A stretch of DNA of 64,000 nucleotides, taken from Phytophthora sp. 'mugwort' (Eukaryota > Oomycota > Peronosporomycetes > Peronosporales > Peronosporaceae). Numbering within the stretch: position 1 is the stretch's first letter; each line of letters opens with the position of its first letter. The notes below the pieces were generated by a model, which saw only the letters and a list, made by a program, of their open reading frames with translations, made no database searches and had not been told where the DNA came from. This document shows, in pieces, positions 22,966 through 34,946 of this stretch. Where the stretch lies: assembly GCA_033558025.1 (NCBI GenBank), contig JAUCEF010000014.1, forward strand, positions 3,038,001-3,102,000. Reading direction: 5' to 3'. The translations under genes were made by a program, and so were the position numbers.

Positions 22966-23362
22966 TGTAACGGGGTTACACGAAGGTAACACGACTGTAG
23001 CCGTGCTATTGTCACCTTGCAGTAAGTGGTACTTGGTACCACTTGTATTAACGGGATTTCAGTACGTGGCCACAAGGCCACTCGATATGTATTTCACTAG
23101 GTTAAACTATGGTAGATAGTTAGAGTCATACATTTACACCACAGGCGGCTTTGCCGCAAATAAGCAAACAAATAACAGTTCAGTTTATCATCAAAGAGAG
23201 TGTTGCCCTAAGTTCAGGAATACTGACTCTTTGGGTCTCTAGTGGTATAACTAGAGCGATCTAAGCCGCCATGAAGACCTTAGGGGGTTAGGGTAACCAC
23301 AGCTATGACTCGGGGAGTCATATGTCTTCCTCTGACGTACTACGCTACGCAGCCCCACTGCA
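22966..23362 (+). repeat. 3' LTR of Gypsy A with adjoining polypurine tract
   Basis: 397 bp, matching 15441-15829. The tract GGTAGGGGAGAG at 22954-22965 immediately precedes TGTAAC, as needed for plus-strand priming. Confidence 0.92.
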
Positions 23363-23390
23363 AGCTGGCAGCTAGATCAGTAGGATTTTT

Positions 23391-24402
23391 ATGCATGGCG
23401 CCTTGGCTTAGTGACGAAGAACGCGGGAGAATTTAAGGCCTCAGAGAAACTGGACTATCGATCCGATCGATTGCAAGAAGGGTCGAGCGTTCTAGAGACC
23501 CTGTAAAGCGAGCGCTGCTATCGAGACCACGCACACGCACCCGCGCAGGCCGCAAGCCCATCGTCACAGAGCGGTTAGCCCGACGGCTGCTTCGTAAGGT
23601 CGCCTCGGGGGACTTCTCGGCCGCGCAGCTCAAGGCCGACTGCGCCTGTACGTGTTCCGTACGGACGATCCGCCGTCTCCTGGCTGGCGTCGACTGGCTC
23701 GTCTACCGAAGATGGAGAACACCCTTGCTCTCACGGCGGCGCACAAGAAGGCACGACTGGTGTGGGCCAAGGGTATGGTGGTTACCTCAAAGGAGGCATG
23801 AGATTCAATCATTTTCTCTGATGAAAAGAAGTTTAATTTAGATGGTCCGGATGGATTGCAGAAGTACTGGCACGACGTGCGCCGCCCGCTACGAACGACG
23901 GTTTGACGGCAAAACGGCGGAGGCTCAATGATGGTGTGGGGTGGCTTCAGCAGCAAAGGCAATACGGAGCTGGCAGTGCTCGTGGGGCGGCAAGCCTCGG
24001 CGTACTATACATATACTATGTCCGAGTACTTGCTCCCATTTGCTCATCTACATTACGGCGCTGAGTTTGTGTATCAGCAGGACAGCGCGTCCATGCATAC
24101 TTCGCGAGAGACACTGAAGTTTTTTAGGAACAGAGCGTCGAGTTGCTTTCCTGGCCAGCTCGCTCCCCAGATCTCAACCCAATTGAGGATCTCTGGGCTT
24201 ATTAGCGCGCAAGCTCTACCCTAACGGAAAGCAGTACTTTAATGTAGTCGAGTTGACATACGCTATCCTCGATGCATGGTCTTCGATTAAGCTGGCGACG
24301 CTCACAAAGCTCATTGACTCAATGCCGCCTAGGTGCATCGAGGTGATCGAGAAGAAGGGCAATAAAACTCATACTAATTCGTACGGCCTGTACCCAGCTT
24401 AA
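23391..24402 (+). pseudogene. Tc1-like transposase relic
   Basis: The start reads MAPWLSDEERGRI, then a stop, then GLRETGLSIRSIARRVERS (the first helix-turn-helix). SAAQLKADCACTCSVRTIRR and LAGVDWLVYR follow. Later frames give the catalytic regions ([64 protein letters not shown] in place of the usual SPDLNPIEDLW frame) and the C-terminus MPPRCIEVIEKKGNK. The Asn-Ala of the QDNA motif reads Ser. It is a diverged relative of the element at 50006-51581. A right end may lie at about 24574, where TGACCGGCAGTG precedes TA; no matching left end was found. Confidence 0.75.
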
Positions 24403-25295
24403 GATTGGTTTATGTTTTTGTATTGGATCGGGGTGGCCGGAAGTTGGACCGGCACACTTAAAGGAAAGTTGTATGGCAGCATGAACAACATAACAAATTC
24501 GCAGCCCAGACAACCAAATATTGACAGAGTTACCACACAAAACGTAGGTGGCCGGTTTATTGTGACCGGCAGTGTATACTTCTTATCCCAGGTGGGGGAG
24601 GGGGGTCTAATGACTTTTTGATCTAAGAACACTCATAGTAGAAACCCAGTGAAAAACCTTATCTGAAAATATCGTACGGCCGATCGCAGGTCCCAGGTCC
24701 TCTATTTAGCGACTCGTCCTAACCCTTCTCCCGCTTTAGGAAACGAAATCAAGGCAGTTCAGGAGGTGCTAGAAGATTAGCAAGTACAGCGAGGGACGCC
24801 GAAAACTCGTCAAACGAGCTCACAGTAATGGGGCTTCGACCAATTCTCGGTAAGGCTACTGCAATAATGCAGGCGAAGGCAGTGATGAGAAAGACATTTA
24901 ACTCATCTGGATATATAAACTGGTTATTAAGAACGATATTCGGATGACTATACGATGGATACCTAACCAAGTTGAAGGCATGACGGACCTGGTCCGTCAT
25001 CGATGCTGCAACGTAGACTAGGCCGCGGCTGCCCGCAGACGTCACATGCACATGTAGTATGGTCTCGGCATAGCAGTGCCATTGGCACGACGCTGCCATG
25101 ACATGAGTATTTGCCATCCTCCTGTACTAGTAGTACTACTACTATACGCATGGGTTGCATTGCGACATGATCGTCTGCTTCGCTGCCATCATATCGTCAC
25201 AATTCGTTACTGTAATTAATTCATATCCATTTCACCGACGTCCGCATCCGCTGCACGTCACTCTCGAATCCGCCGCTCAAGCGCCACGTCTTTTG
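24403..25295. other. Intergenic, upstream of the acyl-CoA synthetase gene
   Basis: A minus-strand frame at 25117-24749 (122 codons) has one hydrophobic segment, NVFLITAFACIIAVALP, but no family I know; I regard it as doubtful. At 25221-25235 the sequence TCATATCCATTTCAC resembles the oomycete initiator and would place transcription about 70 bp before the ATG at 25296. Confidence 0.4.
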
Positions 25296-27392
25296 ATGGC
25301 GGATCTGCTGCCCAAGGACGCGCTCTCGAGCCTGCCGGCGTCTGTGGCCGACGCGTGGGCCAATGTGTCGGATGCCGTGTGCAGTGTGCCCATTGTGGCC
25401 GACGCGCTAGCCGCACTGCCCTTCAACATGCCTACCAAGTTCCTGGCCGTGGCCGGAGCCGCCGCGCTGGGCTATTACGTGGACCAGAAGTTGCTGATTT
25501 CATCGGACTTGTACCACTCGGGTATGCAGGCCGTGGCGCTACTGCAGGCCAAGCGTCATGCGCGCAATGGTACGCTCCTCCCGGACCTGTTCGAGCAGAG
25601 TGTGGCCAAGTGGCCGCACAAGCCCTGTATGCAGTTCGGCCAGCGCGTGCTGAGTTTCCAGGAGGTGGACGAGGCGGCCAACCGCGTGGCCCACTGGGGC
25701 CGCCAGCAAGGTATACAGGTGGGCCAGACCGTGGCCCTGCTCATGGACAACCGGCCGGAGTTTGTGATCGTGTGGCTCGGTCTGGCCAAGATCGGCGTCG
25801 TCACGGCGCTGCTTAACACGCACCTGCAGCCAAACGGATTAGTTCATTGCATCAAGATCGCTGACACCAAGTGGATGGTTGTCGGTCAAGAACTGGCCGG
25901 GAAACTGCAAGATATAGACGACAAACTCGAGAATATCGACTTCCATATCTACGGAGACGGTAAGAATTTAGATGATATAGCAGCGCGAATCACGTGGCCA
26001 ATTTGTAGTTAATGATGGCGATTTTGTGTGCTTACAGGCGAGCTCACCGCTGATACAGCAGCTGGATATCTGCCTCGAGCATTCTCGTTGGACGTGGAGC
26101 TGAAGAAGATGCCAACCGAGCGGCCACCCGCGTCTATTCGACGTAACGCCAACATCTCGACGTCAGACATGGCCTTACTCATCTACACGAGTGGAACGAC
26201 AGGTCTGCCAAAGGCTGCAAGGGTGAATCACTTCAGTATCATCCTACGCTCGCTGGCCTTCAAGTACTCAATGCACTTGTCCATGTATGACCGACTGTAC
26301 TGCGCATTGCCGCTGTATCACACGTCGGGCGGCAATTTGGCCGTGGGTATGATGATCTTTTCCGGTGCTACGCTCTGTATCTCCCAACGATTCTCAACGA
26401 CCAAGTTCTGGGATGAAGTACGCGCGTACAATTGCACAGTGATTCAATATATCGGTGAAATGTGTCGATATCTTCTTAATGCACCAGCGATGGCGAATGA
26501 CAAGGAGAATCACGTGCGTGCAGCGTTTGGCAACGGGTTGCGACCTGATGTATGGGCGCCATTTCAAGAACGTTTCGGTATCCCGTCCGTGTATGAATTT
26601 TACGGCTCAACAGAAGGACCTATGGGCATGTTGAATGCTTGTACGACTAAAGCAGATCAGGGACATCTCGGCCGACGTGGTTTTATCAATAATACGGTCA
26701 CTGGAGTGGCCATCGTCAAGTATGACGTTGAAAAAGAGGATTATATTCGGTCGCCAAAGGGGTTTCTACAGCAATGTGCGATCAACGAGCCAGGTGAACT
26801 TATTGTCAAAGTGAACAGAAAGGATCCAGCTCGGGGGTTCCAAGGGTACTATAAAAACACGAAAGAGTCGAGCAAAAAGGTGCTGACTGATGTGTTCAAG
26901 AAAGGGGACATGTATTTCCGTACAGGGGATTTGTTTAAAGAAGATGAGAGACACTGCTGGCATTTTGTGGACCGTGTGGGCGATACATTCCGTTGGAAAG
27001 GAGAAAATGTAGCGACGAATGAAGTGGCCGAGGCAGTTTCCAAGTTCCCTGGACTCAGCGAGATCTGCATCTATGGGGTTGAGGTGCCGGGTAATGAAGG
27101 TCGCGCGTGTATGGCTGCGATGGTGTTTGAGGAAAACTCGTTTGATTTGAGTGAATTCGCACTGTTCGTCAAGAAGCGGCTACCGTCTTTTGCTATACCG
27201 CTATTTATCCGAAAACTCGAGACCATGTCTGTCACAGGCACGATGAAGCAGGAAAAGGCGAAATTACGCAAAGAAGGTATGGACCCGTCCAAGATTTCGG
27301 ACAAACTCTGGGTTTTCAACCGAGTCAAGGACAAATATGAACCGCTCACAAGCGAGAGCTACCACCAAGTGATCACGAACTCTCGTCTGTAG
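25296..27392 (+). CDS. Fatty acid transport protein / very-long-chain acyl-CoA synthetase (FATP/SLC27 family)
   Basis: Two exons, 25296-25959 and 26038-27392, give 672 residues, the usual FATP length. A hydrophobic N-terminal segment (about residues 48-60, FLAVAGAAALGYY) suits a membrane anchor. The AMP-binding P-loop YTSGTTGLPK lies at about 271-280. The FATP signatures YGSTEGPMGMLN and FRTGDLFKED...RVGDTFRWKGENVAT are present. The enzyme activates long-chain fatty acids to acyl-CoA with ATP at a membrane, coupling uptake to activation. An in-frame ATG at 25155 exists, but the initiator-like sequence at 25221 and the short family N-terminus favour 25296. The gene converges on the PH-like gene downstream. 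Confidence 0.93.
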
Positions 27393-27638
27393 ATGACTGT
27401 GGTCTCGTTCACTGTGATTGAGCCGGCCATCTGTTGATGCAGCTACTCACAGTGGCATGTGCCTTCCACTTGCATATTGATACGTGCTAACTATCCTAAT
27501 AACTTTTTGTTTTGCTTGTGTTTCCTTGCAAAGGCTCGCGTGATGATTCTCTTTTAATCTAAATCAGCTTTATTTGTTAGGGTCGTTGTACGGAGCAGCA
27601 AGCATCAGTCACCACTCAAGTTTACGTCTGGATGTCGA

Positions 27639-29226
27639 TTAGTCGTCCCAGTCCTCGTGCACGAAGTTAGTATCCGCCGCGACGACCCCGGTCACTACAG
27701 CAGACTGCACGATACAACACAACAAATTCAGATCAAGTTTGAGCGACGGCAGCTTCCAGTAGTATGCACTCTTGGAGTCCGTACCGGGTATGAAGTCTTG
27801 GTTGTTGGTACTGGAGAAGACAGTTCTTCTTCGTCCCAGTCGTCGTGAACGAAGTTATTGTCGGCTGTAACGCTGGTAACAGGAGCCTTACGGTCATTGT
27901 GGACAGCCTTGGTTTTGGACGATGACGGTGCTGTGAACTCCAGCTCTTCCTCGTCCGAGTCAAAGTAGTCGGAGTTTTTGCGCTTACTCTGGATATCTAC
28001 GATTTGTTCCGGGTTTAGTTGCTCAAGTTCATCACGAGGAGAAGCGTCATCGATGGGACTGGTTGACGATGTAACAGGCTCTCGAGGACTTTCTTCTTCT
28101 GGATCTTCTTGTTTCTTCTCATAGTGGTCATTTTCATCTTCCTCTTCACTGTCCGAGATCACATTTCTGCATTGAGCCACATTTGCGTCGAAAGAAGACC
28201 CGGATTTGATTTGTGCCACGAGCAAGCTGCGAGAACTGCTGTTAGTCGAGGGACGAGAACTATCGTGATCATCTTCGCTGCTATCCTCATCACTATCATC
28301 ATGTTCACTGACACTTGGTGAGGGCTCTCGAGCTCGACTAGTCTCACGTTCTTCCTCTCTCGGCTGTGGCGAACGACATGGAGACTCACGCTCTTCACGC
28401 CTTGACTCACGCTGCTTTGGTGACGATGAGCGGCGTTTTCTGGTGTCTCGATCGCGACGATTATCCCTCTGTTCATGATCGCTATCGCGTCGATTCACTC
28501 GCGCAGAACGACTTCCACGATCTCGGTCTTCATCTACGGCAGGGCGACGCTCACGCTCATGCTCCCGTTCTCTCTCCCGTTCTCTCTCACGTTCCCGGTC
28601 AGATCGACGTTTGTGTTGTGCTCGATCCTCGTCCTCCACCGCGTGCTTTGACTCCCGTAGATCTCGCGGTGTACGTTCAAGTTTCGGTTCTGCTGAAGTA
28701 ACGCTAGCGTTGACAGCAGACTTGGGTGGCGGATTGCACAACTTGTAAAGACTATCGGACCAGAGTCGATGCTCGACGGCAGTTTCACCTTTCAGACGTA
28801 AAGTGCGAGATGGAGATACAATCTCAATCATCTCCTGCAAGAACAAAGAACAGCAAAAAGTAAGCATCTCCAACTCTCTGAGTGAGAAAAAAGAGTATCA
28901 GCATCACTTACCCGACGACAGTAAATGCCGCTAACATCTTCGACGTAAAGCCAACCACGCGGATCTTTGGCAGTTCTGAAATTTAAACAAGGTGGCACAT
29001 GTGAAAAGTTTGGCTTGGAGCGGTAAGAGCCCAACTGGATGCAGACGCACTTGCTGGTGGAGTAGGAAATGATGAGTTTCTTCTCCGAGCCTGACCCAGG
29101 CACAAATCCGACTTTGAACCACCGGCGGTTCATGTTTTTGCCGAAGAAACTGGGATTGCTATTGATCTTGATCATCCAGCCTTCTAGCATCGAGATGTCT
29201 ACGCCGTTCACCATCATGTTGGGCAT
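27639..29226 (-). CDS. PH-like domain protein with charged, Arg/Ser/Glu-rich tail
   Basis: Four exons on the minus strand: 29226-29051, 28975-28912, 28834-27785 and 27704-27639; 451 residues. The N-terminus reads as a pleckstrin-homology-like domain: MLEGWMIKINSNPSFFGKNM, RRWFKV, KLIISY, WLYVEDVSGIYCR, then FLRLKGET-like LRLKGETAVEHRLWSDSLY with the typical C-terminal helix Trp. Residues from about 120 on are a long, disordered, highly charged tail with ER/RE repeats like SR proteins. The last intron is inferred: it joins to an exon reading NFVHEDWDD, a near repeat of NFVHDDWDEEE in exon 3. PH domains bind phosphoinositides or proteins; the partner is unknown. If the last intron is not used, the protein ends in frame at 27728. 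Confidence 0.75.
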
Positions 29227-29542
29227 TCTTCCAAGCTGCTACCTGCCAAGCGAGATGAATAGTGGCAGTAACGGACCAGCACTTTCCTTCTGCTGGTCAC
29301 ACTTTCGCACTTGTTGTTTTTAGCGCAGATGGCCGCTTGAAACCCCTGACTACTGGAGCTTGAGCACAACACAAGCAGAAATTCCTTCAGAGCTCGGAGA
29401 AAAGTGGGGAGCCCTGATAGTGAAAACAACTTGCGAAACTTGTTGACGTCTTGGCCGTCGGTATGACGTTGGAACAACAGAAAACAAGACGACACTATAT
29501 GTAGACGCTTGTGAAGATATGATCGGAGCTTACAGTTAAACG

Positions 29543-32211
29543 CTACTTTCTCGCATTGCGACGTTTGAGAATATCTAACGCTTGGTAAAACCCCGAGACA
29601 TCTTCTTCGATAGAGCTGAAAAAAAAAAAATCCAAATGTTAAAATCCAAATATTATGATAAACTCAACATCTCCCGTCGTACCTTGCTGTGCTTTGCCTG
29701 GCTACTGATGACCGTTGCGACTCTGATGACGAGATGGTTTTCGATTCACATGAAGCCTTCGCTTCCGATTCCCACTCTGGTGGCTTTCGAGAAACTTTTT
29801 CTGGCCTCTCGGGAGACGCCGACTTGAATGGCATCGACAGTTCTGAGTTTTGGTTCTTAGTACCAACCGAGGGGTTCACTTCTGGCTTGGCCTGAGCAAG
29901 CAATGTCTCTTTCAATAAGGCACCTTTGCCCTGCCGCTGGTACCACAAGTCGAAGTCTTTTTGCAGCTTGATCCGCCCCATTTCAAGCATTTTTTGGATG
30001 TGTTGAATCTCTTTTTTGAGCTCGCTCAGCTCGTTGAACCCTTTCTTATATGCAAGTTTGTGCGTGTCAATTTGGGTTTTAAGCTTTTGTTCCGCTGCTT
30101 CGAGCTCTGCTCGGGTGGTCGCTGCTGCTGTTGCAGTCGATCGAGCATCATCTCCGTCAGCTTCAAGCAGTCCTTCGTCCGCAATGGCCTGTTGCTTTCG
30201 CAATTTGTCAATTTTCAGCGTCAGCGCCTTGATTTGGTTACGGGCATCGTTGACTTCAGTTGCAAGAGCTTTAGCTGTGTCGTATTTGCGCTTGAGAGCG
30301 ATCTTGTTGTCTCGAATAACCTCGTTCTTTGGATATTGCGTTTTAAACGCTTCAAAAGCCTTGATAGGGTCCTCCATAGTCGCAGAATCGACTACGACGG
30401 TCGACGTGTAGTCACCGGGTGGCTTGACTAAACCACGTGGCTTCTTCTTGTCTTGTTGTGTGTCCTGCGGGGCGTTCTGGTTACTATAGGAACTACCAAA
30501 TGTGGGGGTCACAGTACCGTGTTCCTTGCGGATCATAGTGACCATAATGGCAATCTCATTGTCGCGCTGCTGTATAAGTTGCTCAAGTTCATGTACACGC
30601 TGCTCCAATTCGTAGTTATTCCCGCCACTACCAGCTGAAATGAGTTTCCCACTGCCGTCTCCAGTGCTGCCACCACCAGAGGCGATAGCCATACTCTTGA
30701 GAAGCTCGAAACAAGTCGTCATCTTAGTGTACGTAAACTCTCCCATTGATAAGTGAGAATTTGGCTCGGAATCGTTGACAAAAGCCAAACATTTCTGTCG
30801 TAACTTGTCGATTTCGTAATCTTTGAGCTCATTGCCTTCGTTCTGTTGGTGACAATTTCAATGAGGTTTTTTAGTTTTACCTCAAAAACTCAATTAGGGA
30901 ATGAATTGTTACGTACCACGTCGCCTTTAAGGATATCGAGTTCCTCTTCCAGACTGGCAACACGAGCCTTAAGCTGACGGATGATCACGGCCGGGTCCAC
31001 TTCCTCATTCAGACGCGCGTCATTCTTGACACGCGCAACTCGCTGTGCAAAGCGGCAGGTCGACACAGATTCCTAACCACATGCACAAGTTAGTCACTAG
31101 GTGAGTCTTAAACATTAAAAACTAGTAAAAAAACTTTTACATCGGTTTGATCTTTCTCCGGGCTTACAGTCGCCACCATGACTGTTTTACAATTGCCACC
31201 GAGGGAGTCACGCAGGACGGAAGTCATCATCGAATTGCGGTACGGAATGTGTGTCCTGCCTTTTGTATTCTTCTCGTGTAGCGCGACAATGACCATCTCG
31301 AGATAGTGTAGACTTGTATTGATGTAAGCAGCTTCACGAAGCAGTTGGCCCTTGGCTCCCGTCTTGTGCGCTCGCTCCGAGCCTGCGAGATCCACGAGGT
31401 GCAGCTTGGATCTCAGCACCACTTCACTCCCTCCTCTTCTTGTGGTCAGGGACACTGTGAAAATGCAGTGAGAACGTGAAGATGCCAAGTTCATCGCCGT
31501 CTCGCTCACTGCGCGGTTCGTGTCACCCAGAAACAGCAAATTGAGTGCGTCCTCCTCGGTCGTGACGGGGTGCATGGATAAATTACGGAGATGGCAATTA
31601 CCGTCTTCATCCTCGAGCATTGCCACACGAGGCAAATCCTCCAGTGACTTGGTCGACTCGTGGTTCGGGTCTAGCAGATCGTAGCCTTGATTGTTGTAGA
31701 TCTCAAGGTACGAAACGTGCGCAATGATCTGCTCCTGGCTTGTATTCCGCATCCGTTCAAAGATGATGGACAACGCTCTCGGAATGAGGCCTCGATCTTC
31801 GTATCTCTCAGCTCCGCCAGTGATAGTGAAGGTTTTCCCCGACCCGGTCTGTCCATAAGCAAACACAGTCGAGTTGAAGCCGTTCAGAGCACTCTCGACA
31901 CAGGGACGTCCCACACGATCGAACACCTCATCCTGCTTGGCGTCCATCCCAATGACCGAGTCGAATCGGAATTTGTACATCGTTCGTGAGTTGTTGATGA
32001 GTCCGGCCGCGACGTCTTTAGGAATGTCGTACTTCATTAAATTGGAGTCTTCATCCCACGAGAAAAAGCCCGAAGGTTTCTTGGACGGCTTGACACGCAG
32101 AAAGATGCGAATATTCGACTCTTCCTCGACTTGCTGACCTTCCTCATCGTTTATAGTAGAGCTCGTGTCGTCCTGCTCTTCATCTTGGACGGTCTCGTCC
32201 TCTCGGTCCAT
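29543..32211 (-). CDS. Kinesin-9 family motor (KIF6/KIF9-like)
   Basis: Four exons: 32211-31141, 31072-30917, 30842-29683 and 29615-29543; 819 residues with all phases consistent. An N-terminal kinesin motor domain carries P-loop GQTGSGKT at 120-127, switch I SSRSH at 244-248 and switch II VDLAGSE at 273-279. It ends in STCRFAQRVARVKNDARLNE, a segment characteristic of kinesin-9. Coiled-coil segments and charged linkers follow. The last exon (SIEEDVSGFYQALDILKRR) is short and inferred from splice fit. Kinesin-9 motors act in motile cilia and flagella, which fits an organism with swimming zoospores. An in-frame ATG at 32319 would add 36 residues but looks like leader. The gene is divergent from the membrane-protein gene at 32442. 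Confidence 0.9.
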
Positions 32212-32441
32212 GTTTAAAACGATCTTTGGGTGATAGCCCGTAAGGAAGATATTGAAAGTCATTAGCCAATCAAAAGACGTTTTGGCGTCGTATCGTGCGC
32301 AAAGGTCCAAAGATAACAAAACACTCCGATGGTCTCATATGGACCTCCTATCTCGTCGCGACTAGCTCGCAATATCAATGGAATCGTCCCCGAAGCTAAT
32401 TTCAGAGCTGGACCTGAGCTGCATCAAGTCTTAATTGCGCC
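32212..32441. promoter_or_regulatory. Short divergent intergenic region (possible bidirectional promoter)
   Basis: Only 230 bp separate the start codons of the kinesin-9 gene (-) and the multi-pass membrane protein gene (+). Both promoters must lie here unless 5' UTRs overlap. I find no clear initiator consensus. Confidence 0.45.
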
Positions 32442-34315
32442 ATGAGGCCGACATGCCGCTCGCCGATCGAACTATTGGAGTCTATCCAAGTGGAGCTGCG
32501 CGGCATGTACTCTGAGGAGCGCGTCCAAGAGTTGGACAACTACACGCGGACGACGAACTGGGTACGAGTTCTCGGCGTGATAGTGCTGACGCCTCTGCCG
32601 TGCTTAATCGTGACCCTGCAAATTGATGCACTACCACTCGCCAACCCGTCCGAAGGGATTGGTCCCAATAAATGGTTCTTTCTGCGCGAGTATTATGCCT
32701 ACATCGTGATGACGTCCCTCGTAATACTCCAGTTTCGTACTGGGCTGCGTCTTCTGCCGTATCCGAACGGCCGAGTTGTCAGAGACACCTTGGTCGTGGC
32801 TGCACTAAGCGTCGCTATCCTCTACGGCCTCGCTGTGGTGATAGGATTCCCATTACCATTTACAACCCTGACGGTCATTCCGGCTTGGACGACGCTAATT
32901 ATCATTGGGATGACATTTCAATGGGCCAAGTTAGCCCGAGAGACTCCAGGAGCAGGCAGAATGATCTTTGGCATGTTTAAGTTGTGGATGTGCGATATGG
33001 CTCTTGCGTTTACGTACCCGCCATATTTCTACATCTTTACCACACTCTCAAATGAAGCTCAAATGGTATTCACAGTTCTGCTCCCAATGATTAAAATGTT
33101 TATGAGAAACATCTTCGCACGAGCGGTCAATCATTTTGGCGACGAGATCCCTCAAATCGTGGTATTCAATGCAGACGTCTTCGGGTCGCTTTTTATCGCG
33201 TACTGCATGCAGAGTTCCCCGTCTTTCTGGACGACTCTGGAGATTATGGTAGCAGATTTCGTGATGATGGGATTTGCCCTTCGCGACATCGGGAGAGCGC
33301 GCACTGGGCTCACGGAGTTGGAACAACGAATTGATTCCAAGCTTGTAGGCTACAATCCCTTCGGTCCAACTAACTTTACCGACTTGCAACACCGGTCTCG
33401 AACAACTTTGGAACGAGCAAGCCGCATATTAGGACAGATCCAGTCGAAAAAGGGGCCACAAAGCTTGCTACGCCCTGAATTGAAGCGTGAACTGACAGCA
33501 CTTCGAAAAGGATTGAAAATTAGGGCATCGGAAACGCCAGGAAGCTCCCACACGGACACAAAACTTGCATTGGCTAGTCAGCATCTGCGCATTGTTAGCA
33601 CAATATTTGGCAGAGACCGCGTGCACCCTATTGGTCCCCTCCGGACTAGTGCAACTGCGAGTGCCGAGCGAATTCAAGTCGGAGGACGCCTGCCACGTAT
33701 ACCGGTCCAGGTGAGGTATACACTCATGGTTCGGCGTCTGTTGTACATGGCAGAGTTTATCATTCTCATTAATTACGTCGAAGTCATCATCCCATTCGTG
33801 TTCTGTAAGTAACCGAATCTTTACAACGAATGCGGGTGAGACAATCTAACAACATGATCACTTCTTGATTGCCAGCAATCTATTTACTTGCCACTTTCCA
33901 CCTCCCGAATCGAGCATATTATGCGGTCTTCGACGGTGTGGACCAAGCGGAACTCGTCCAGACGCTCAAGAACGTCATGATTTACTGCCTGCTTCAACTT
34001 CTGTCGTTGCTGGTGCTCGTGTTTGTGTTAAAACGCCTCTTGGGCCTTTCACCGATTCGACTGCTAGCTTTTGTGCTAGAGAAACAGATTGCTTGGGTCC
34101 AGATGGATCTAACCTTTTGGTTATTCTACAACGTCCAGGGATCTCTACAGCATCTTGGTAAGTTGAGTGAGTGAACGTAACTGGCGGGGAGACGGACCAA
34201 AACCACTAACACTTTTTATTTTATTTATTGTTTTGTTTTAGGCTACGATTACTCTTTCCAGTTTGCGTGGCTGTCTAGTTCTTCAGACACGACTGAAAAG
34301 GTGTTTAAACCGTAG
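32442..34315 (+). CDS. Multi-pass membrane protein, oomycete-type family of unknown function
   Basis: Three exons, 32442-33804, 33876-34157 and 34242-34315, with consistent phases, give 572 residues. After a short N-terminus (SPIELLESIQVEL) come about ten hydrophobic segments, such as VLGVIVLTPLPCLIVTLQI, TLIIIGMTF and FSLFIAYCM. A basic hydrophilic loop lies around residues 290-420, and more membrane spans sit at the end. The N-terminal pattern, YTRTT-W-R-LGVIVLTPLPCL followed by FFLREYYAYIVMT, recalls a family repeated in Phytophthora genomes, but no biochemical role is known to me. The two downstream introns were placed by GT..AG and frame. Confidence 0.82.
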
Positions 34316-34946
34316 AGCTTGTGATCGGCAAACGATTTTTGTAGTACTAAAGCTGAAACACCACCGGTAAGATACGTACAGCGTTTCGAGATATTTTTTC
34401 TGTTGTGATTGAGGAGAACTGCAGTCGAAAAAACAGGACAATATGAAACCGGTTATCCGAGATATGATCGTGCTCTGCGTTGTTCTTCTCTATAGGCTGG
34501 GGTTGGTGATTGGCTTCCCTTTCTCATTTATAATATTCTCGTTCCTTGTTGGGTGGTCGCCGAGAACTTGACCGCAGAAAAACGGAGCCGGAAGCGTAAA
34601 ATAAACTGCAATTGTTGGAACCAATTGTTCCAATGAAGAGGAGAAATACCGACAGTTTTCTTATTCGCGTTAACAAGGAGAATAAATTTAGATCACCTTT
34701 ACGATGTACATGCAAATAATACGTACAAAATTAAATCCATACTTACGTTCATCCTTTTCCCTCAAAAGCAAAAAATAAATAGATAGACGAGTCGTAAGTT
34801 ACGACGTAAAATAAGCACGGGATTTATGGTAACGGAGGGATTAAAGCACTGAAGAGTAACTTACGAGGCTCGATTAGGTGTAATGCTAATGTAGGGGGGA
34901 CCGTTTAGATCTAGGACAAGATTCATGTGCCTCCCGTTGCCTAAAT
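34316..34946. other. Intergenic, convergent gene ends
   Basis: AT-rich stretch between the 3' ends of the membrane-protein gene and the LPMO gene. No gene or repeat recognised. Confidence 0.5.

Larger units (their letters stand above)
15441..23362 (+). mobile_element. Complete Ty3/Gypsy chromovirus-type retrotransposon, family A (inactive)
   Basis: A full element of 7.9 kb is bounded by LTRs beginning TGTAAC and ending TGCA. The 5-bp target duplication AGCTG is intact at 15436-15440 and 23363-23367. A possible primer-binding site TGGTAGCACTTGTAG starts at 15832, just after the 5' LTR, and a polypurine tract (22954-22965) touches the 3' LTR. Internal order on the plus strand is gag, protease, reverse transcriptase, RNase H, integrase, chromodomain. 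An extra ORF runs on the minus strand before the 3' LTR. The LTRs differ by about 13 substitutions plus small indels by eye, so the insertion is not recent, and every coding part has stops or frame breaks. Confidence 0.9.

Noticed and set aside
24749..25117. 122-codon minus-strand frame with one hydrophobic segment
   Set aside because: No recognisable family and lies in the promoter region of the acyl-CoA synthetase gene.
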